Below, one piece after another: positions 1 to 11,310 of a stretch of DNA of 64,000 nucleotides; position 1 is the first letter of the stretch; each line of letters starts with the position of its first letter. Source of the stretch: Clostridia bacterium (GTDB lineage Bacteria > Bacillota > Clostridia > Christensenellales > Borkfalkiaceae); contig CAAFMS010000026.1 in assembly GCA_900764105.1 (NCBI GenBank), positions 92,903 to 156,902 on the forward strand, read 5' to 3'. The position numbers and the translations under genes were made by a program. The notes beneath the pieces were generated by a model. It was not told the DNA's origin. It saw only the letters and a program-made list of their open reading frames with translations, and made no database searches.

Positions 1-444
1 GGTCTCGGGGCAGAAATACAGGTCGTCGAAAGAATTTTCGTAAATCAGATCGCGGAGAATTTTAAGCCTGTCCGCCGTTTTTGAAACAGCCTCTTCCCTC
101 GTTGCCTTACCCTGAGCCGCAGGGTGAAAAACTACCCTTTTGCCGCCCATGAGTTTTATCGCCCTCGCCGATTCGAGAACGTATCTGTACGAGTTGTTCG
201 CCTTTTCCTCTTCGGGAGTCGCAAAGTTGATAAAGTACGGAGCGTGCGCGCTTATCTCTATTCCGTTTTCCTTAAAGGCTCTGCCGATAGACGCCGCCTT
301 TTCTTCGCCGAGATTTACGCCTCTTCCGAAAGAATATTCGTAGCAGTCAAGCCCTAAGTCTTTACACCACTTCGCCGCCTCCTCGGTGTACTTATGTTCT
401 TTCGAAAAACTCTCGCTGTTTCCGCTCGGTCCGAATTTTATCAT
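1..444 (-). CDS. nfo: Endonuclease IV (AP endonuclease), 3' end cut by window edge
   Basis: The first 148 codons are visible and stay open to base 1, so the C-terminal half is outside the window. Endonuclease IV is a zinc-dependent TIM-barrel enzyme that cleaves DNA 5' of abasic sites in base excision repair. The translation starts MIKFGPSGN and contains ISAHAPYFINFA and VVFHPAAQG, which match the family strands carrying the first zinc-ligand histidines, then FCPET, the region of the conserved glutamate. A GAGG lies about 14 bases before the ATG, and a TATAAT (450-455) lies only 5 bases before it. It follows ribF by about 145 bp in the same direction and may have its own promoter. The family call is firm; operon membership is not. 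Confidence 0.88.
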   Translation of the reverse strand, partial: MIKFGPSGNSESFSKEHKYTEEAAKWCKDLGLDCYEYSFGRGVNLGEEKAASIGRAFKENGIEISAHAPYFINFATPEEEKANNSYRYVLESARAIKLMGGKRVVFHPAAQGKATREEAVSKTADRLKILRDLIYENSFDDLYFCPET

Positions 445-555
445 AGTCAATTATAACCTCATCAGAACTCGCCTTGAGGTCGTCTCTACCATAAATCATT
501 AAAAAATACGGCTTCAAGGTTGCCCTATATATTTATCTATCAATGTTACCGCAAA

Positions 556-582
556 TTTTCAAGCGTAAGATACGCCTGAAAA
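556..582 (-). terminator. Hairpin downstream of ribF, possible weak terminator
   Basis: A 12-bp stem with one mismatch (556-567 with 571-582) and a 3-base loop lies just past the ribF stop. The bases after it on the minus strand are only moderately T-rich, so it may be an RNA-stabilising or partial terminator structure at the end of the infB operon. Confidence 0.4.
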
Positions 583-588
583 TCGGGT

Positions 589-1467
589 TCAGTCGTAGTT
601 TTTATCCTTTTCAAGTTGCTTTACGAGTTGATCTTTATCCGAAAACTTTACCACATCTCTTATATAGGCGAGAAATTTTACCGTTATTTTTTTACCGTAA
701 AGATTTCCGTCGAAATTTTTCAGATAGGTTTCAACCGTGACCGAAGTAAGCCCGAAAGTAGGTCTCGCGCCGTAATTCGTTATTCCCTCGTACTCCTTGC
801 CGTCCGCCGAGACAAGCGTTTTATATACGCCGTCTTTAATTCTGAACTTACCTTTGTCGATATTCGTGTTAGCCGTCGGAAAACCCAACGTTCTGCCGAC
901 CTGCCTCCCCTTTTCCACCACGCCGTCTATAAAATACGGCTCGCCGAGAATTTCGTTCGCCTCTTCGATTTTGCCCTCTTTAAGAAGCGACTTAATATGC
1001 GTTGTCGATATTCTGACACCGTTAAATTCCTGTTTTTCGACGATTTCGAGCGGTATGTTCCTCTCTTTGCAAAATTTTGCGAGCGTATCGACTTTGCCCT
1101 CGGCTTTGAAGCCGAACGTATAGTCGTAACCGCATACGATTCCTTTAATATCGAGCGTGGAATACAGTTTTTCGAGAAAATCCTCGGGAGACGTAGTCTT
1201 GAAACGCTCGTTGAAATTCGCTTTTAAAAAGATATCTACCCCGTATCTTTCGGCTTTTTCCACCCTTTCGGAAAAAGAAAGAACAGATCCGCCGTCCGAT
1301 AAATCAACGTTCTCAAAAGTGAAAAGGCACGCTTTGCAATTTGTTTCGCGAGCGATTTTTTCAGCCCTTTCGATAAGTTTCAGATGCCCGATATGCAGAC
1401 AGTCGAAAAAACCGAGAACGAGTATTAAAGGCTCATTGCTTTTTTTGCTGTAATCTATAACCTTCAT
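589..1467 (-). CDS. ribF: Bifunctional riboflavin kinase / FMN adenylyltransferase RibF
   Basis: 292 residues, a normal RibF length. It makes FMN from riboflavin and ATP, then FAD from FMN, in the cytoplasm. The N-terminal nucleotidyltransferase half shows LGFFDCLHIGHLKLI with the HIGH nucleotide-binding motif near residue 27, and ISTTHIKSLL near residue 150 matches the conserved ISST-R region. The C-terminal kinase half has GRTLGFPTAN, the flavokinase signature. The start overlaps the end of truB by 35 bp and has only a weak upstream GAAG, so translation is probably coupled to truB. truB-ribF is the usual Firmicutes end of the nusA-infB operon. Confidence 0.95.
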   Translation of the reverse strand: MKVIDYSKKSNEPLILVLGFFDCLHIGHLKLIERAEKIARETNCKACLFTFENVDLSDGGSVLSFSERVEKAERYGVDIFLKANFNERFKTTSPEDFLEKLYSTLDIKGIVCGYDYTFGFKAEGKVDTLAKFCKERNIPLEIVEKQEFNGVRISTTHIKSLLKEGKIEEANEILGEPYFIDGVVEKGRQVGRTLGFPTANTNIDKGKFRIKDGVYKTLVSADGKEYEGITNYGARPTFGLTSVTVETYLKNFDGNLYGKKITVKFLAYIRDVVKFSDKDQLVKQLEKDKNYD

Positions 1468-2320
1468 CTTCGATATACGCTCTGACTCTCATTATGCCGT
1501 CTCTGACCTCTCCGACGCCGTAAAACCCGTTCGGGGAATAGATTTTACAAAGCCCATTCGGAAAACTAAATCTGTCGTATAAACCGTTAAAGAGCCTGTT
1601 CGCCTCTTCGTCGGAAATATAAACCGCGGGAAGAGAAAAAGCCGAGTCCGGCGCGACGATATAGCCCGACGGGTTCTCGGAGGCGAGAAATTCTTCCACG
1701 GTTACGGAATCCTCTATGTTAAACACTCCCGAAGCGGTTCTGACCAAATCGGTCATCGTAGCGACCGTTCCGCACAACGCGGCGAGATCCCTCGCTATCG
1801 ACCTAATATAGGTACCGCCTTTGCATACTATTCTGAACTTATACTCGTCGTCCGCCCTTTTCCCTATGTATTCGATTGAAATTACCGTGACCCTTTTCGG
1901 AGTTAAAGTGACCCCTACGCCGTTTCTCGCGAGTTGATAACTTCTCTTGCCGTTCACGCATTTAGCAGAATACGCGGGGGGCGTTTGCAATATATCCCCG
2001 ACGAGTTCCTGCAACTTCTCCTTGATTTCCTCTTCGGTGGGAACCTTGTCCGTTCTCTTGACGACTTCGCCTTCCAAATCGAGCGTATTCGTTTCGTAAC
2101 CGAACGCGAAAACCGCTTCGTACACCTTATCTTTATCGAGAAGATAGTCGAAAAGCCTCGTGGACTTGCCGATCCCGACGGGCAGAACTCCGCTTGCGAG
2201 CGGGTCAAGCGTTCCCATGTGTCCGATAGCCGCTCCGTTTACCGCGCGTTTTATCGAATTGAGTAATTTTGCCGAAGATATGCCCTTCGGTTTGTATAAA
2301 TTTAAAAATCCGTTCATCAT
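1433..2320 (-). CDS. truB: tRNA pseudouridine(55) synthase TruB
   Basis: 295 residues. TruB converts U55 in the T-loop of tRNAs to pseudouridine and also acts as a tRNA-folding chaperone. The opening FLNLYKPKGISSAKLL and the catalytic block GHMGTLDPLASGVLPVGIGK (near residue 35, with the nucleophilic Asp in TLDP) are diagnostic. GGTYIRSIARDLA matches the later family motif. A C-terminal extension of about 70 residues resembles the small PUA-like tail of bacterial TruB. Its ATG overlaps the nrnA stop by 4 bp (ATGA), and it overlaps ribF at its 3' end. Confidence 0.96.
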   Translation of the reverse strand: MMNGFLNLYKPKGISSAKLLNSIKRAVNGAAIGHMGTLDPLASGVLPVGIGKSTRLFDYLLDKDKVYEAVFAFGYETNTLDLEGEVVKRTDKVPTEEEIKEKLQELVGDILQTPPAYSAKCVNGKRSYQLARNGVGVTLTPKRVTVISIEYIGKRADDEYKFRIVCKGGTYIRSIARDLAALCGTVATMTDLVRTASGVFNIEDSVTVEEFLASENPSGYIVAPDSAFSLPAVYISDEEANRLFNGLYDRFSFPNGLCKIYSPNGFYGVGEVRDGIMRVRAYIEDEGYRLQQKKQ

Positions 2321-3279
2321 TCCAAAGTATCAGAAACCGCCCTGATAATTTTATCCTTAACGTCCTCGTAGAAACCGAAAATCATACAGCCGCTCGCAAG
2401 AATATGTCCGCCGCCGCCGAATACCGAAGCAACCTCGTTTACGTTGATCTTTCCCTTGCTTCTGAAACTGATTTTATACGAATGTTCGGGTTTCGTTTCC
2501 AAAACGGAAACCGCGACTTCCACGCCGTCAACCGAAAGCGGAAAATCTATAAACCCCTCCGTCATATCGCTCGTTGCCCCGAACTCTTCGAGGTCGTTTT
2601 TGAAAATAGTGATAATCGCCAGTTTGTCGTCTAAAAAATATCTCGTCCGAGAAATGATTTTCGCGTATAAATTCGCCCTCGATTTCGACTGGCTCTTAAA
2701 CATTTTATACGCTATTTCGTGCAGGTTGCCGCCCCTGCTTACAAGGTCGGAAGCGACGGAAAGGGTGTTTCCCGTAACGTTGCTATGCATAAAGTTGCCC
2801 GTGTCCGTAGAAAGCCCTAAAAGCAGAAAATTCGCTATTTCCGCGTCGATTTCAACGCCGAGTTCGTTTATTAGTTCGTAAATAATTTCCGAACACGCCG
2901 CCATATCTTTGACGTAATTATATTTCGCGTAACGAGAATTCGAAACGTGGTGGTCTACGTTTATAAGCGTTTTCGCTCCCGTATAAAGACCGTAAGCGTC
3001 GCCGAGCATACTCTCGACCGATACGTCAACCGACAGGTGGACAGAATATTCCTTCGCAATCTCCGTCGGTTTTTTTATCGTCTCAACGCCCTTTAAGAAG
3101 AAGTATTTATTCGGAATATCCGAAGAACACACTATTTCAGACGCAATGTTTTTTCTCGACAAGGCGGTTTTTACAGCCATTGCGCTGCCTATCGTATCCC
3201 CGTCGGGGCGGGTGTGGCAAAATATCAGTATCTCGGCGTGACGAAGAAGTTCGTCCGCAATCTCTTTAAGCGTCGTCAT
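2317..3279 (-). CDS. nrnA: NrnA-type DHH phosphoesterase (oligoribonuclease / pAp phosphatase)
   Basis: 320 residues of the DHH/DHHA1 superfamily. In Firmicutes, NrnA degrades RNA oligonucleotides of 2-5 nt and dephosphorylates 3',5'-pAp. HTRPDGDTIGSA near residue 22 holds the first metal-binding aspartates, NVDHHVSN near residue 107 is the DHH motif, and VFGGGGHILASG near the C-terminus is the DHHA1 substrate-binding glycine motif. It lies between rbfA and truB as in many Firmicutes, overlapping rbfA by 14 bp and truB by 4 bp. The alternative is another RecJ-like DHH protein, but length and context favour NrnA. Confidence 0.92.
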   Translation of the reverse strand: MTTLKEIADELLRHAEILIFCHTRPDGDTIGSAMAVKTALSRKNIASEIVCSSDIPNKYFFLKGVETIKKPTEIAKEYSVHLSVDVSVESMLGDAYGLYTGAKTLINVDHHVSNSRYAKYNYVKDMAACSEIIYELINELGVEIDAEIANFLLLGLSTDTGNFMHSNVTGNTLSVASDLVSRGGNLHEIAYKMFKSQSKSRANLYAKIISRTRYFLDDKLAIITIFKNDLEEFGATSDMTEGFIDFPLSVDGVEVAVSVLETKPEHSYKISFRSKGKINVNEVASVFGGGGHILASGCMIFGFYEDVKDKIIRAVSDTLE

Positions 3280-3646
3280 CTTCCTCTCCGGGGGTCGTCA
3301 CATAGGTTAAACCGCTCAATATTTTATCTATTTTGTTGCCGTATTCCGCGGATTCGTCGGTCACGAAATGAAGTTCGGGGACGGTTCTGATGTGCATAAC
3401 CTTGCTCAGTTCCGTCCTTATCGCCTTAGCCGACTGCTCTATAGCGCGGAAAGTCGCCGCTTTTTTTTCGGCGTCCGTGGAAAATACGGAAACGAATACT
3501 TTCGCGTGTTTCAAATCGTTGGTTACGTCCACTTCCGAAATACTGAACATCTCGGTGATTTCGGGATTCTTTATTTTGTTTTTGATTATCGAGTAAATTT
3601 CTTTCTGAAATTCGCTGTTTAATCGCCTTTCTCTTTTATTGTTCAT
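3266..3646 (-). CDS. rbfA: 30S ribosome-binding factor RbfA
   Basis: 126 residues from the ATG at 3646, which has an AAAGGAGGG ribosome-binding site. The open frame extends upstream to 3712, but that extension lacks both a ribosome-binding site and family similarity. RbfA binds the 5' domain of 16S rRNA late in 30S maturation and aids growth at low temperature. The fold signature is visible: an N-terminal helix RERRLNSEFQKEIYSII, then VTNDLKHAKVFVSVF and a late LHFVTDESAEYG. It sits between infB and nrnA, the standard position. Confidence 0.95.
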   Translation of the reverse strand: MNNKRERRLNSEFQKEIYSIIKNKIKNPEITEMFSISEVDVTNDLKHAKVFVSVFSTDAEKKAATFRAIEQSAKAIRTELSKVMHIRTVPELHFVTDESAEYGNKIDKILSGLTYVTTPGEEDDDA

Positions 3647-3731
3647 ATAACTTTGCCCTCCTTTGAACTTTGCAGAGTTTCGCCGCAGACGACCGCTTTT
3701 AAAGACAATCATCTGTGGCTAAGAGGTTCCG

Positions 3732-6620
<2,889 letters not shown>

Positions 6621-6631
6621 ACAGACCTCCG

Positions 6632-6955
6632 TCAGTCTCCGATTATGACTTTAAAATCTTCGCCGAGGTTTTCCGCTATCGCTTTCGCGAGATTTTCCTC
6701 GGTTACAGCCGCGACTTTGCAATTTTCTTTGCCCGTGAACTCCGCAAGCGTAAAACTTAGCGTCTGAACGAGCGGACAATTAAATTTGGCGGCGATTTTT
6801 TTCGCTTCCTTGACGGCGTTTTTCTCTCCGTCTTTCGACAGTACTACGAGATACACGTCGCTTTTAAGCGTATTTATAGCGTTTATTCCCGTTCTGAGTT
6901 TATTCGCCTTTAACGCGAAACCCAGATAGGTAAGCGGTTTACTCAGCGTTTTCAA
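6632..6955 (-). CDS. ylxQ: L7Ae-family ribosomal/RNA-binding protein YlxQ
   Basis: 107 residues. The L7Ae/L30e-like fold is shown by the LGFALKANKLRTGINAI opening, the VYLVVLSKDGEKNA strand, and a C-terminal AAVTEENLAKAIAE helix. Bacterial YlxQ-type proteins bind kink-turn RNA and associate with ribosomes; the precise role is not settled. It overlaps ylxR by 17 bp and ends 11 bp before the infB start, the canonical nusA-ylxR-ylxQ-infB order. Confidence 0.88.
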   Translation of the reverse strand: MKTLSKPLTYLGFALKANKLRTGINAINTLKSDVYLVVLSKDGEKNAVKEAKKIAAKFNCPLVQTLSFTLAEFTGKENCKVAAVTEENLAKAIAENLGEDFKVIIGD

Positions 6956-7211
6956 CTAACTCCTCCTCTATCTTCGCGTAGACTTCCTGAGGAACGGGCG
7001 TTTTGAAAACTCTGTCGAGTAGTCTCGCCTTGTTGAGTTTTTTAAAACACTCTGGCGATTTGCATATATACGCTCCTCGCCCGTCGGCTTTGCCGCTCGG
7101 GTCTACGAAAAACCCTCCGTCTTTGCTTTTAACTATCCGCAAAAGTTCGCCTTTGTTAAATTCCCGCCGACACGCTATACAAGTTCTTATCGGAACTCTT
7201 TTTTCAGCCAT
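6939..7211 (-). CDS. ylxR: YlxR (DUF448) RNA-binding protein
   Basis: 90 residues from the ATG at 7211, which has AGGAGAT upstream. The frame stays open to 7343, but that extension overlaps nusA and is Arg-rich shadow sequence. The family hallmark RTCIACRREF opens the protein, and GRGAYICKSPECFKKL follows. YlxR is a small basic protein in the nusA operon; family work links it to RNA binding and to transcription or RNase P effects in Bacillus. It begins about 20 bp after the nusA stop. Confidence 0.9.
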   Translation of the reverse strand: MAEKRVPIRTCIACRREFNKGELLRIVKSKDGGFFVDPSGKADGRGAYICKSPECFKKLNKARLLDRVFKTPVPQEVYAKIEEELVENAE

Positions 7212-7231
7212 ATAATCTCCTGAATACGGTT

Positions 7232-8347
7232 TTATTCCTCTTCTCCGAATTCCTCGGTCGTCTCGATTTCGCCTTCGTTTTCGTCTCTGCTCTCCGCCTC
7301 TTCGGCAGCCGCTTTGGACTCGCTCTTCACGTCGATTTTCCAACCCGTGAGCCTTGCCGCGAGACGAGCGTTCTGTCCGTCTCTTCCGATCGCGAGCGAA
7401 AGTTTATCGTCGGGTACCACAACCCTCGCTACCTTCTCGCCCTCTATCGCGCTGACTTTAAGAACTTTCGCGGGCGACAACGCCTTGGCGATATATTCGA
7501 GCGGATCTTCGCTCCACGGAATAATATCTATCTTCTCGCCGTTCAATTCCTTGACGACTTCGTTTACTCTCGCGCCCTTGTTGCCTACGCACGCGCCGAT
7601 TGCGTCTACGTTCGCGTCCGTACTCGTTATTGCGATTTTCGTCCTGTGTCCCGGTTCTCTCGAGATACCCTTGACAACGACTATTCCCTGCGTGATTTCG
7701 GGTACTACGTTCTCGAAAAGTTTTCTGACGAGTCCCGGCGAAGTCCTCGAAACGAGTATCTGAGCGTTTTTGCCCATACTTCTGACCTTCTTGACGTAAA
7801 CCATCAGTTTGTCGTTTACGTTGTACGTCTCGCCCGGCGTCTGATCCTGCGGAAGCATTAAAGCCTCGATTTCGCCCGCGCCGATTTCGACGTAGACGTT
7901 GCCGTCCTCAACTCTTCTAACCGTACACATTTTGATTTCGTTTTCCTTGTCCTCGAACTCCGCGAGCGTGCTTTCTCTCTCGGCTTCTCTGAGTTTCTGG
8001 AAAACGACCTGTTTCGCGGTCTGCGCCGCTATTCTTCCGAATTCTTTGGGTATAAACTCGGTCTTAACCTCGTCTCCTACCTTATATGTCTTTTTTATCT
8101 CCCTCGCCTCGTCGAGCGATATTTCCTTTTCGGGATCCTCGACTTCGTCAACAACCGTCTTTACCGCGAAAAATCTGACGGTTTTCTTCTCGGGATTCAT
8201 ATCTATAAGAATGTCGCTCGTGTTGCCCGTATGCTTTTTATAAGCCGATACGAGCGCGTTTTTGAGCGTTTCGATAAGCAATTCCGCTTTGATGCCCTTT
8301 TCCCTTTCGAGATCCTCGATTGAGAGGAAAAACTCTTTGTTGTTCAT
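7232..8347 (-). CDS. nusA: Transcription termination/antitermination protein NusA
   Basis: 371 residues, the short Firmicutes form without the C-terminal acidic repeats of enterobacteria. NusA binds RNA polymerase and nascent RNA and modulates pausing, termination and antitermination. The N-terminal polymerase-binding domain starts KEFFLSIEDLEREKGI, the S1 domain lies around residues 130-200, and the KH domains follow with ISREPGHRTKIAI and IGACVGNKGARVNEVV, then LSLAIGRDGQNARLAARLTG. The last 25 residues are strongly acidic. It follows rimP by about 19 bp. Confidence 0.97.
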   Translation of the reverse strand: MNNKEFFLSIEDLEREKGIKAELLIETLKNALVSAYKKHTGNTSDILIDMNPEKKTVRFFAVKTVVDEVEDPEKEISLDEAREIKKTYKVGDEVKTEFIPKEFGRIAAQTAKQVVFQKLREAERESTLAEFEDKENEIKMCTVRRVEDGNVYVEIGAGEIEALMLPQDQTPGETYNVNDKLMVYVKKVRSMGKNAQILVSRTSPGLVRKLFENVVPEITQGIVVVKGISREPGHRTKIAITSTDANVDAIGACVGNKGARVNEVVKELNGEKIDIIPWSEDPLEYIAKALSPAKVLKVSAIEGEKVARVVVPDDKLSLAIGRDGQNARLAARLTGWKIDVKSESKAAAEEAESRDENEGEIETTEEFGEEE

Positions 8348-8366
8348 CTTTTATCTCCTTAGAAAA

Positions 8367-8837
8367 TCAGTCGAATTTTATCGCTTGATTTATTTTTTCT
8401 ATTTTCGTCAAAGGAATTTTATAATCCTTGTCGCCGTCTTTGCCGTCGTTTAAAACGACGTTGTTGCCGTCGTATCCGACAAGGGTCGATTCCAGATACT
8501 TTTCGCCCTTTATCGGCGTGGCGAGTTTTATCTCCACTTCCTTACCGATACATTTTTTAAAGTCTCTTTCGGTTTTAAGCGGTCTGTCAAGCCCCGGACT
8601 CGAAACGTTGAGCGTGTACGCCGCCCCGAAAGACGGATCGAGTTCGTCCAATACGGGATCGATAGCGTTGTGAAACTTCTCGCAGATATCGAGATCGACT
8701 CCGTTTTCCGTATCGATAAACACCGTGAGCGACGAGGTTTTACTTATTTTCGCCGCGACTTCGATTATCTCTATGTCCATTTCGTCGGCAACGCCTTGAA
8801 TCGCCTGTCGAATTTCTTCGTTCGATTTGAATTTCAT
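8367..8837 (-). CDS. rimP: Ribosome maturation factor RimP
   Basis: 156 residues from the ATG at 8837, chosen for the TGGAGGG a few bases upstream. The upstream extension to 9164 would run through the leader hairpin and the promoter. RimP assists 30S subunit maturation. Family features are the FIDTENGVDLDICEKFH region, YTLNVSSPGLDRPL (the RimP signature) and a C-terminal SH3-like barrel ending KIPLTKIEKINQAIKF. It is the first gene of the nusA-infB operon. Confidence 0.94.
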   Translation of the reverse strand: MKFKSNEEIRQAIQGVADEMDIEIIEVAAKISKTSSLTVFIDTENGVDLDICEKFHNAIDPVLDELDPSFGAAYTLNVSSPGLDRPLKTERDFKKCIGKEVEIKLATPIKGEKYLESTLVGYDGNNVVLNDGKDGDKDYKIPLTKIEKINQAIKFD

Positions 8838-8856
8838 AGACCCTCCACATAAAAAT

Positions 8857-8881
8857 TTGAGAGCGACCTCGTCGCTCTCAA
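8857..8881 (-). promoter_or_regulatory. 11-bp hairpin in the rimP-nusA leader
   Basis: A perfect 11-bp stem (8857-8867 with 8871-8881) with a 3-base loop is followed on the minus strand by ATTTTT and then the rimP ribosome-binding site. The geometry resembles an intrinsic terminator placed in the leader, so it could attenuate the operon or protect the transcript's 5' region. The function is inferred from position only. Confidence 0.55.
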
Positions 8882-8908
8882 TGCAAGTCCGTTGTATTAA
8901 GCCTCTAT

Positions 8909-8937
8909 ATAATACCATATAAAATGAGAAAACGCAA
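8909..8937 (-). promoter_or_regulatory. Sigma-A-type promoter of the rimP-nusA-infB operon
   Basis: The -10 TATTAT (8909-8914) and -35 TTGCGT (8932-8937) are separated by exactly 17 bp on the minus strand, upstream of the leader hairpin. The -35 is a weak match. Confidence 0.6.
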
Positions 8938-8973
8938 GCGTTTTTACGATAAACGCCTGAAAATTTTAAAAAT

Positions 8974-10290
8974 TCAGGACTTTTTTCCTTTTTGTCTGCG
9001 AATTTCTTTGACTTCCTTTTCGTATCCGTTGTCTTTCGGTCTGTAAAACACCGAACCGACGAGCGAATCGGGCAGGTACTGCTGTTCGACGTAGCCGCCG
9101 TAATCGTGCGGATATTTGTACTCCGAACTCTTTTTCTTTGCGTCTTTATCGGCGAACACGGCATTTCTTATATGCATAGGCACCGTATCGTCTTTATTGC
9201 TCTCCGCCGCCGCTTTCGCCTCGTTCATAGCGATTACTACCGAGTTGGACTTCGGGGCTTCGCAGACGTATATTATCGCTTCCGTAAGAGGCAAAAGCCC
9301 TTCGGGGTAGCCGATATTCTGAAAAGCAACGAGGGCGTTCGTCGCCACAAGTAGCGCTCTCGGATCCGCCATTCCTACGTCCTCTGCGGAATGAGCGATA
9401 AGCCTTCTCAGTATTAAAAGCGGATCGCAACCGCCCGAGATTAAACGCATCGCGTAATATAAAGCCGCGTCGCTGTCGCTCCCCCTGAGCGATTTACAAA
9501 ATGCGCTCAGCATATCGTAATAGGAATTTTCGTCGTAAGAAAGGGCTTTTCTCTGTATGGACTGTTCGGCGTCTTTAAGCGTTACGACGGTCTTTCCGCT
9601 CTCATCCGCTTCGGTCGTAAGAACCGCGAGTTCCAAGGCGTTATACGCCGTCCTTAGGTCTCCGCCGCTCATCAGCGCAATATGATCTATAGCCTCTTCT
9701 TCAACCTTTAAATCGAGTAGCCCGTAACCGTTCTTTTTGTCGTTAATCGCCTTATAGAGGGCTTTTTTGACCGTTTCGTCGTCGAGACGCTTAAACTCGA
9801 ACACCCTGCAACGGGATACGATAGCGGGTGTCATCGAGGCGTACGGATTCTCGGTCGTAGAACCGATAAATATTATCGTTCCCTGCTCGATTGCGGGCAG
9901 TAAACTGTCCGACTGCGTTTTGCTGAAACGATGACATTCATCCAAAAGAAGGTAGGTTTTCCTGCCGTACATCTTAAGGCTTTCTCTCGCCTCGTCAACC
10001 GCTTTTTTTACGTCCGCAACTCCGCTCGATACGGCGTTCAACTTGACGAAATTGCCGCTCGTGGAATTTGCTATTATGTTCGCGAGAGTCGTCTTTCCCG
10101 TCCCCGGAGGACCCCAGAAAATGCAACTTCCGACCTTATCGAGGGAAATCGCCCGTCTTAAAAGACTGCCGTTTTCGCATATATGACTCTGACCCAAAAA
10201 ATCGCGAAGCGATTGCGGTCTCATTCTCTCTGCAAGGGGGGCGTTCGCTTTATTCTTTTGTTCGTTTATCGCGTCGAAAATATCGTACAT
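8974..10290 (-). CDS. rarA: Replication-associated recombination protein RarA (MgsA), AAA+ ATPase
   Basis: 438 residues. RarA is a clamp-loader-like AAA+ ATPase acting at stalled replication forks. It opens with PLAERMRPQSLRDFLGQSHI, has Walker A GPPGTGKTTLA near residue 60 and Walker B LLLDECHRF, sensor 1 IFIGSTTENPY, and the C-terminal RarA tetramerisation region containing EDVGMADPRAL and PMHIRNA. The family's usual DEIHRF reads DECHRF here. GGAG lies 7-8 bases before the ATG. It is divergent from ylbJ with only 31 bp between the starts, so the control regions overlap. Confidence 0.96.
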   Translation of the reverse strand: MYDIFDAINEQKNKANAPLAERMRPQSLRDFLGQSHICENGSLLRRAISLDKVGSCIFWGPPGTGKTTLANIIANSTSGNFVKLNAVSSGVADVKKAVDEARESLKMYGRKTYLLLDECHRFSKTQSDSLLPAIEQGTIIFIGSTTENPYASMTPAIVSRCRVFEFKRLDDETVKKALYKAINDKKNGYGLLDLKVEEEAIDHIALMSGGDLRTAYNALELAVLTTEADESGKTVVTLKDAEQSIQRKALSYDENSYYDMLSAFCKSLRGSDSDAALYYAMRLISGGCDPLLILRRLIAHSAEDVGMADPRALLVATNALVAFQNIGYPEGLLPLTEAIIYVCEAPKSNSVVIAMNEAKAAAESNKDDTVPMHIRNAVFADKDAKKKSSEYKYPHDYGGYVEQQYLPDSLVGSVFYRPKDNGYEKEVKEIRRQKGKKS

Positions 10291-10321
10291 ATTTACACTC
10301 CAAAGCGATTAAATATATTGT

Positions 10322-11287
10322 ATGAGCAAGTCAACAAAAATACTCGCCGTTTCTTTCTCGGCGGCTTGTATAATCGTAATAGTAGCAAAACCCGAAACGT
10401 ATATCGCATCGGCGTCTACGGGTATAAAACTGTGGGCGACGACAGTCGTACCGTCGCTTCTGCCCTTTTTCTTCTTCACGGCGTTACTTACCGCAACGGG
10501 TATTACCGAAAAGATCTCCGAAGTAGCGGAAAAACCGTGCGGCGTTCTGTTCCGCTCGGGCGGCGTTTCGGCTTACGCGTTTTTAATGAGCGTACTCTCG
10601 GGTTATCCCGTCGGAGCGAAAATTATCGGCGACCTCGGCGAAAACAATCTGATAACTCCCGACGAAGCGACGAGACTTTCGACTTTCTGCTCGACTTCGG
10701 GTCCGCTCTTCATAATAGGAAGCGTCGGACTTAGTATGTTCGGAAACAAATACTGCGGTTATCTTCTCTTTTTATCTCACGTTTTATCGGCGCTTCTGAC
10801 GGGCGTTATCTTCCGCTTTTACGGCGAAAAATCGTCGGGCGGGAAAAAGGTTCTTTCAAGAAAAACACAATCGAACGTTCTCTATGACTGCGTTTACGGC
10901 TCGGTCGTCTCAATCGCCGTGGTCGGCGGTTTTATCTGCGTGTTTTACGTCGCGGCAGACGCGATTACCAATCTGCGGCTTTTATATCCGCTCGGATATT
11001 TATTGAATTTAATCGTGAAAAACAAGGCTGTTTCCTCGGCGTATATCTCGGGTTTAATCGAATGTACGAGAGGGTGCAAACTGCTGTCTTTATGCGGTTT
11101 ATCGACTTATAGCCTCGCTTTTGCTTGCTCATTGATTTCTTTCGGCGGCGTGTCGGTACTCTTTCAGTCTATCTGTTTTCTTAAAAAAGCGAAAGTTAAA
11201 ACGTCGGTTTTTATAGCCGCGAAAATCACGCAAAGCGTTATTTCGTTCGGTTTATGTCTGCTACTATATCCGCTGTTTGTCGGATAG
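10322..11287 (+). CDS. ylbJ: Sporulation integral membrane protein YlbJ
   Basis: 321 residues, very hydrophobic, with about eight predicted membrane segments. Family features are the nucleoside-recognition (Gate) core: TTVVPSLLPFFFFTALL near residue 40, LSGYPVGAKIIGDL near residue 100, FCSTSGPLFIIGSVG, and GLIECTRGC in the second half. In Bacillus, YlbJ is made in the mother cell and needed for spore cortex/heat resistance. Its proximity to coaD and rsmD (ylbH) is the Bacillus arrangement, here with coaD and rsmD on the opposite strand. No ribosome-binding site is visible before the ATG, and a divergent rarA starts 31 bp away. Confidence 0.9.
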   Translation: MSKSTKILAVSFSAACIIVIVAKPETYIASASTGIKLWATTVVPSLLPFFFFTALLTATGITEKISEVAEKPCGVLFRSGGVSAYAFLMSVLSGYPVGAKIIGDLGENNLITPDEATRLSTFCSTSGPLFIIGSVGLSMFGNKYCGYLLFLSHVLSALLTGVIFRFYGEKSSGGKKVLSRKTQSNVLYDCVYGSVVSIAVVGGFICVFYVAADAITNLRLLYPLGYLLNLIVKNKAVSSAYISGLIECTRGCKLLSLCGLSTYSLAFACSLISFGGVSVLFQSICFLKKAKVKTSVFIAAKITQSVISFGLCLLLYPLFVG

Positions 11288-11310
11288 TCACGGGCGAACT
11301 TTTCGAGCCT

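Noticed and set aside
7212..7343. N-terminal extension of YlxR
   Set aside because: The 44 extra residues are Arg-rich and overlap the nusA 3' end; the ATG at 7211 has the ribosome-binding site and begins at the family start.
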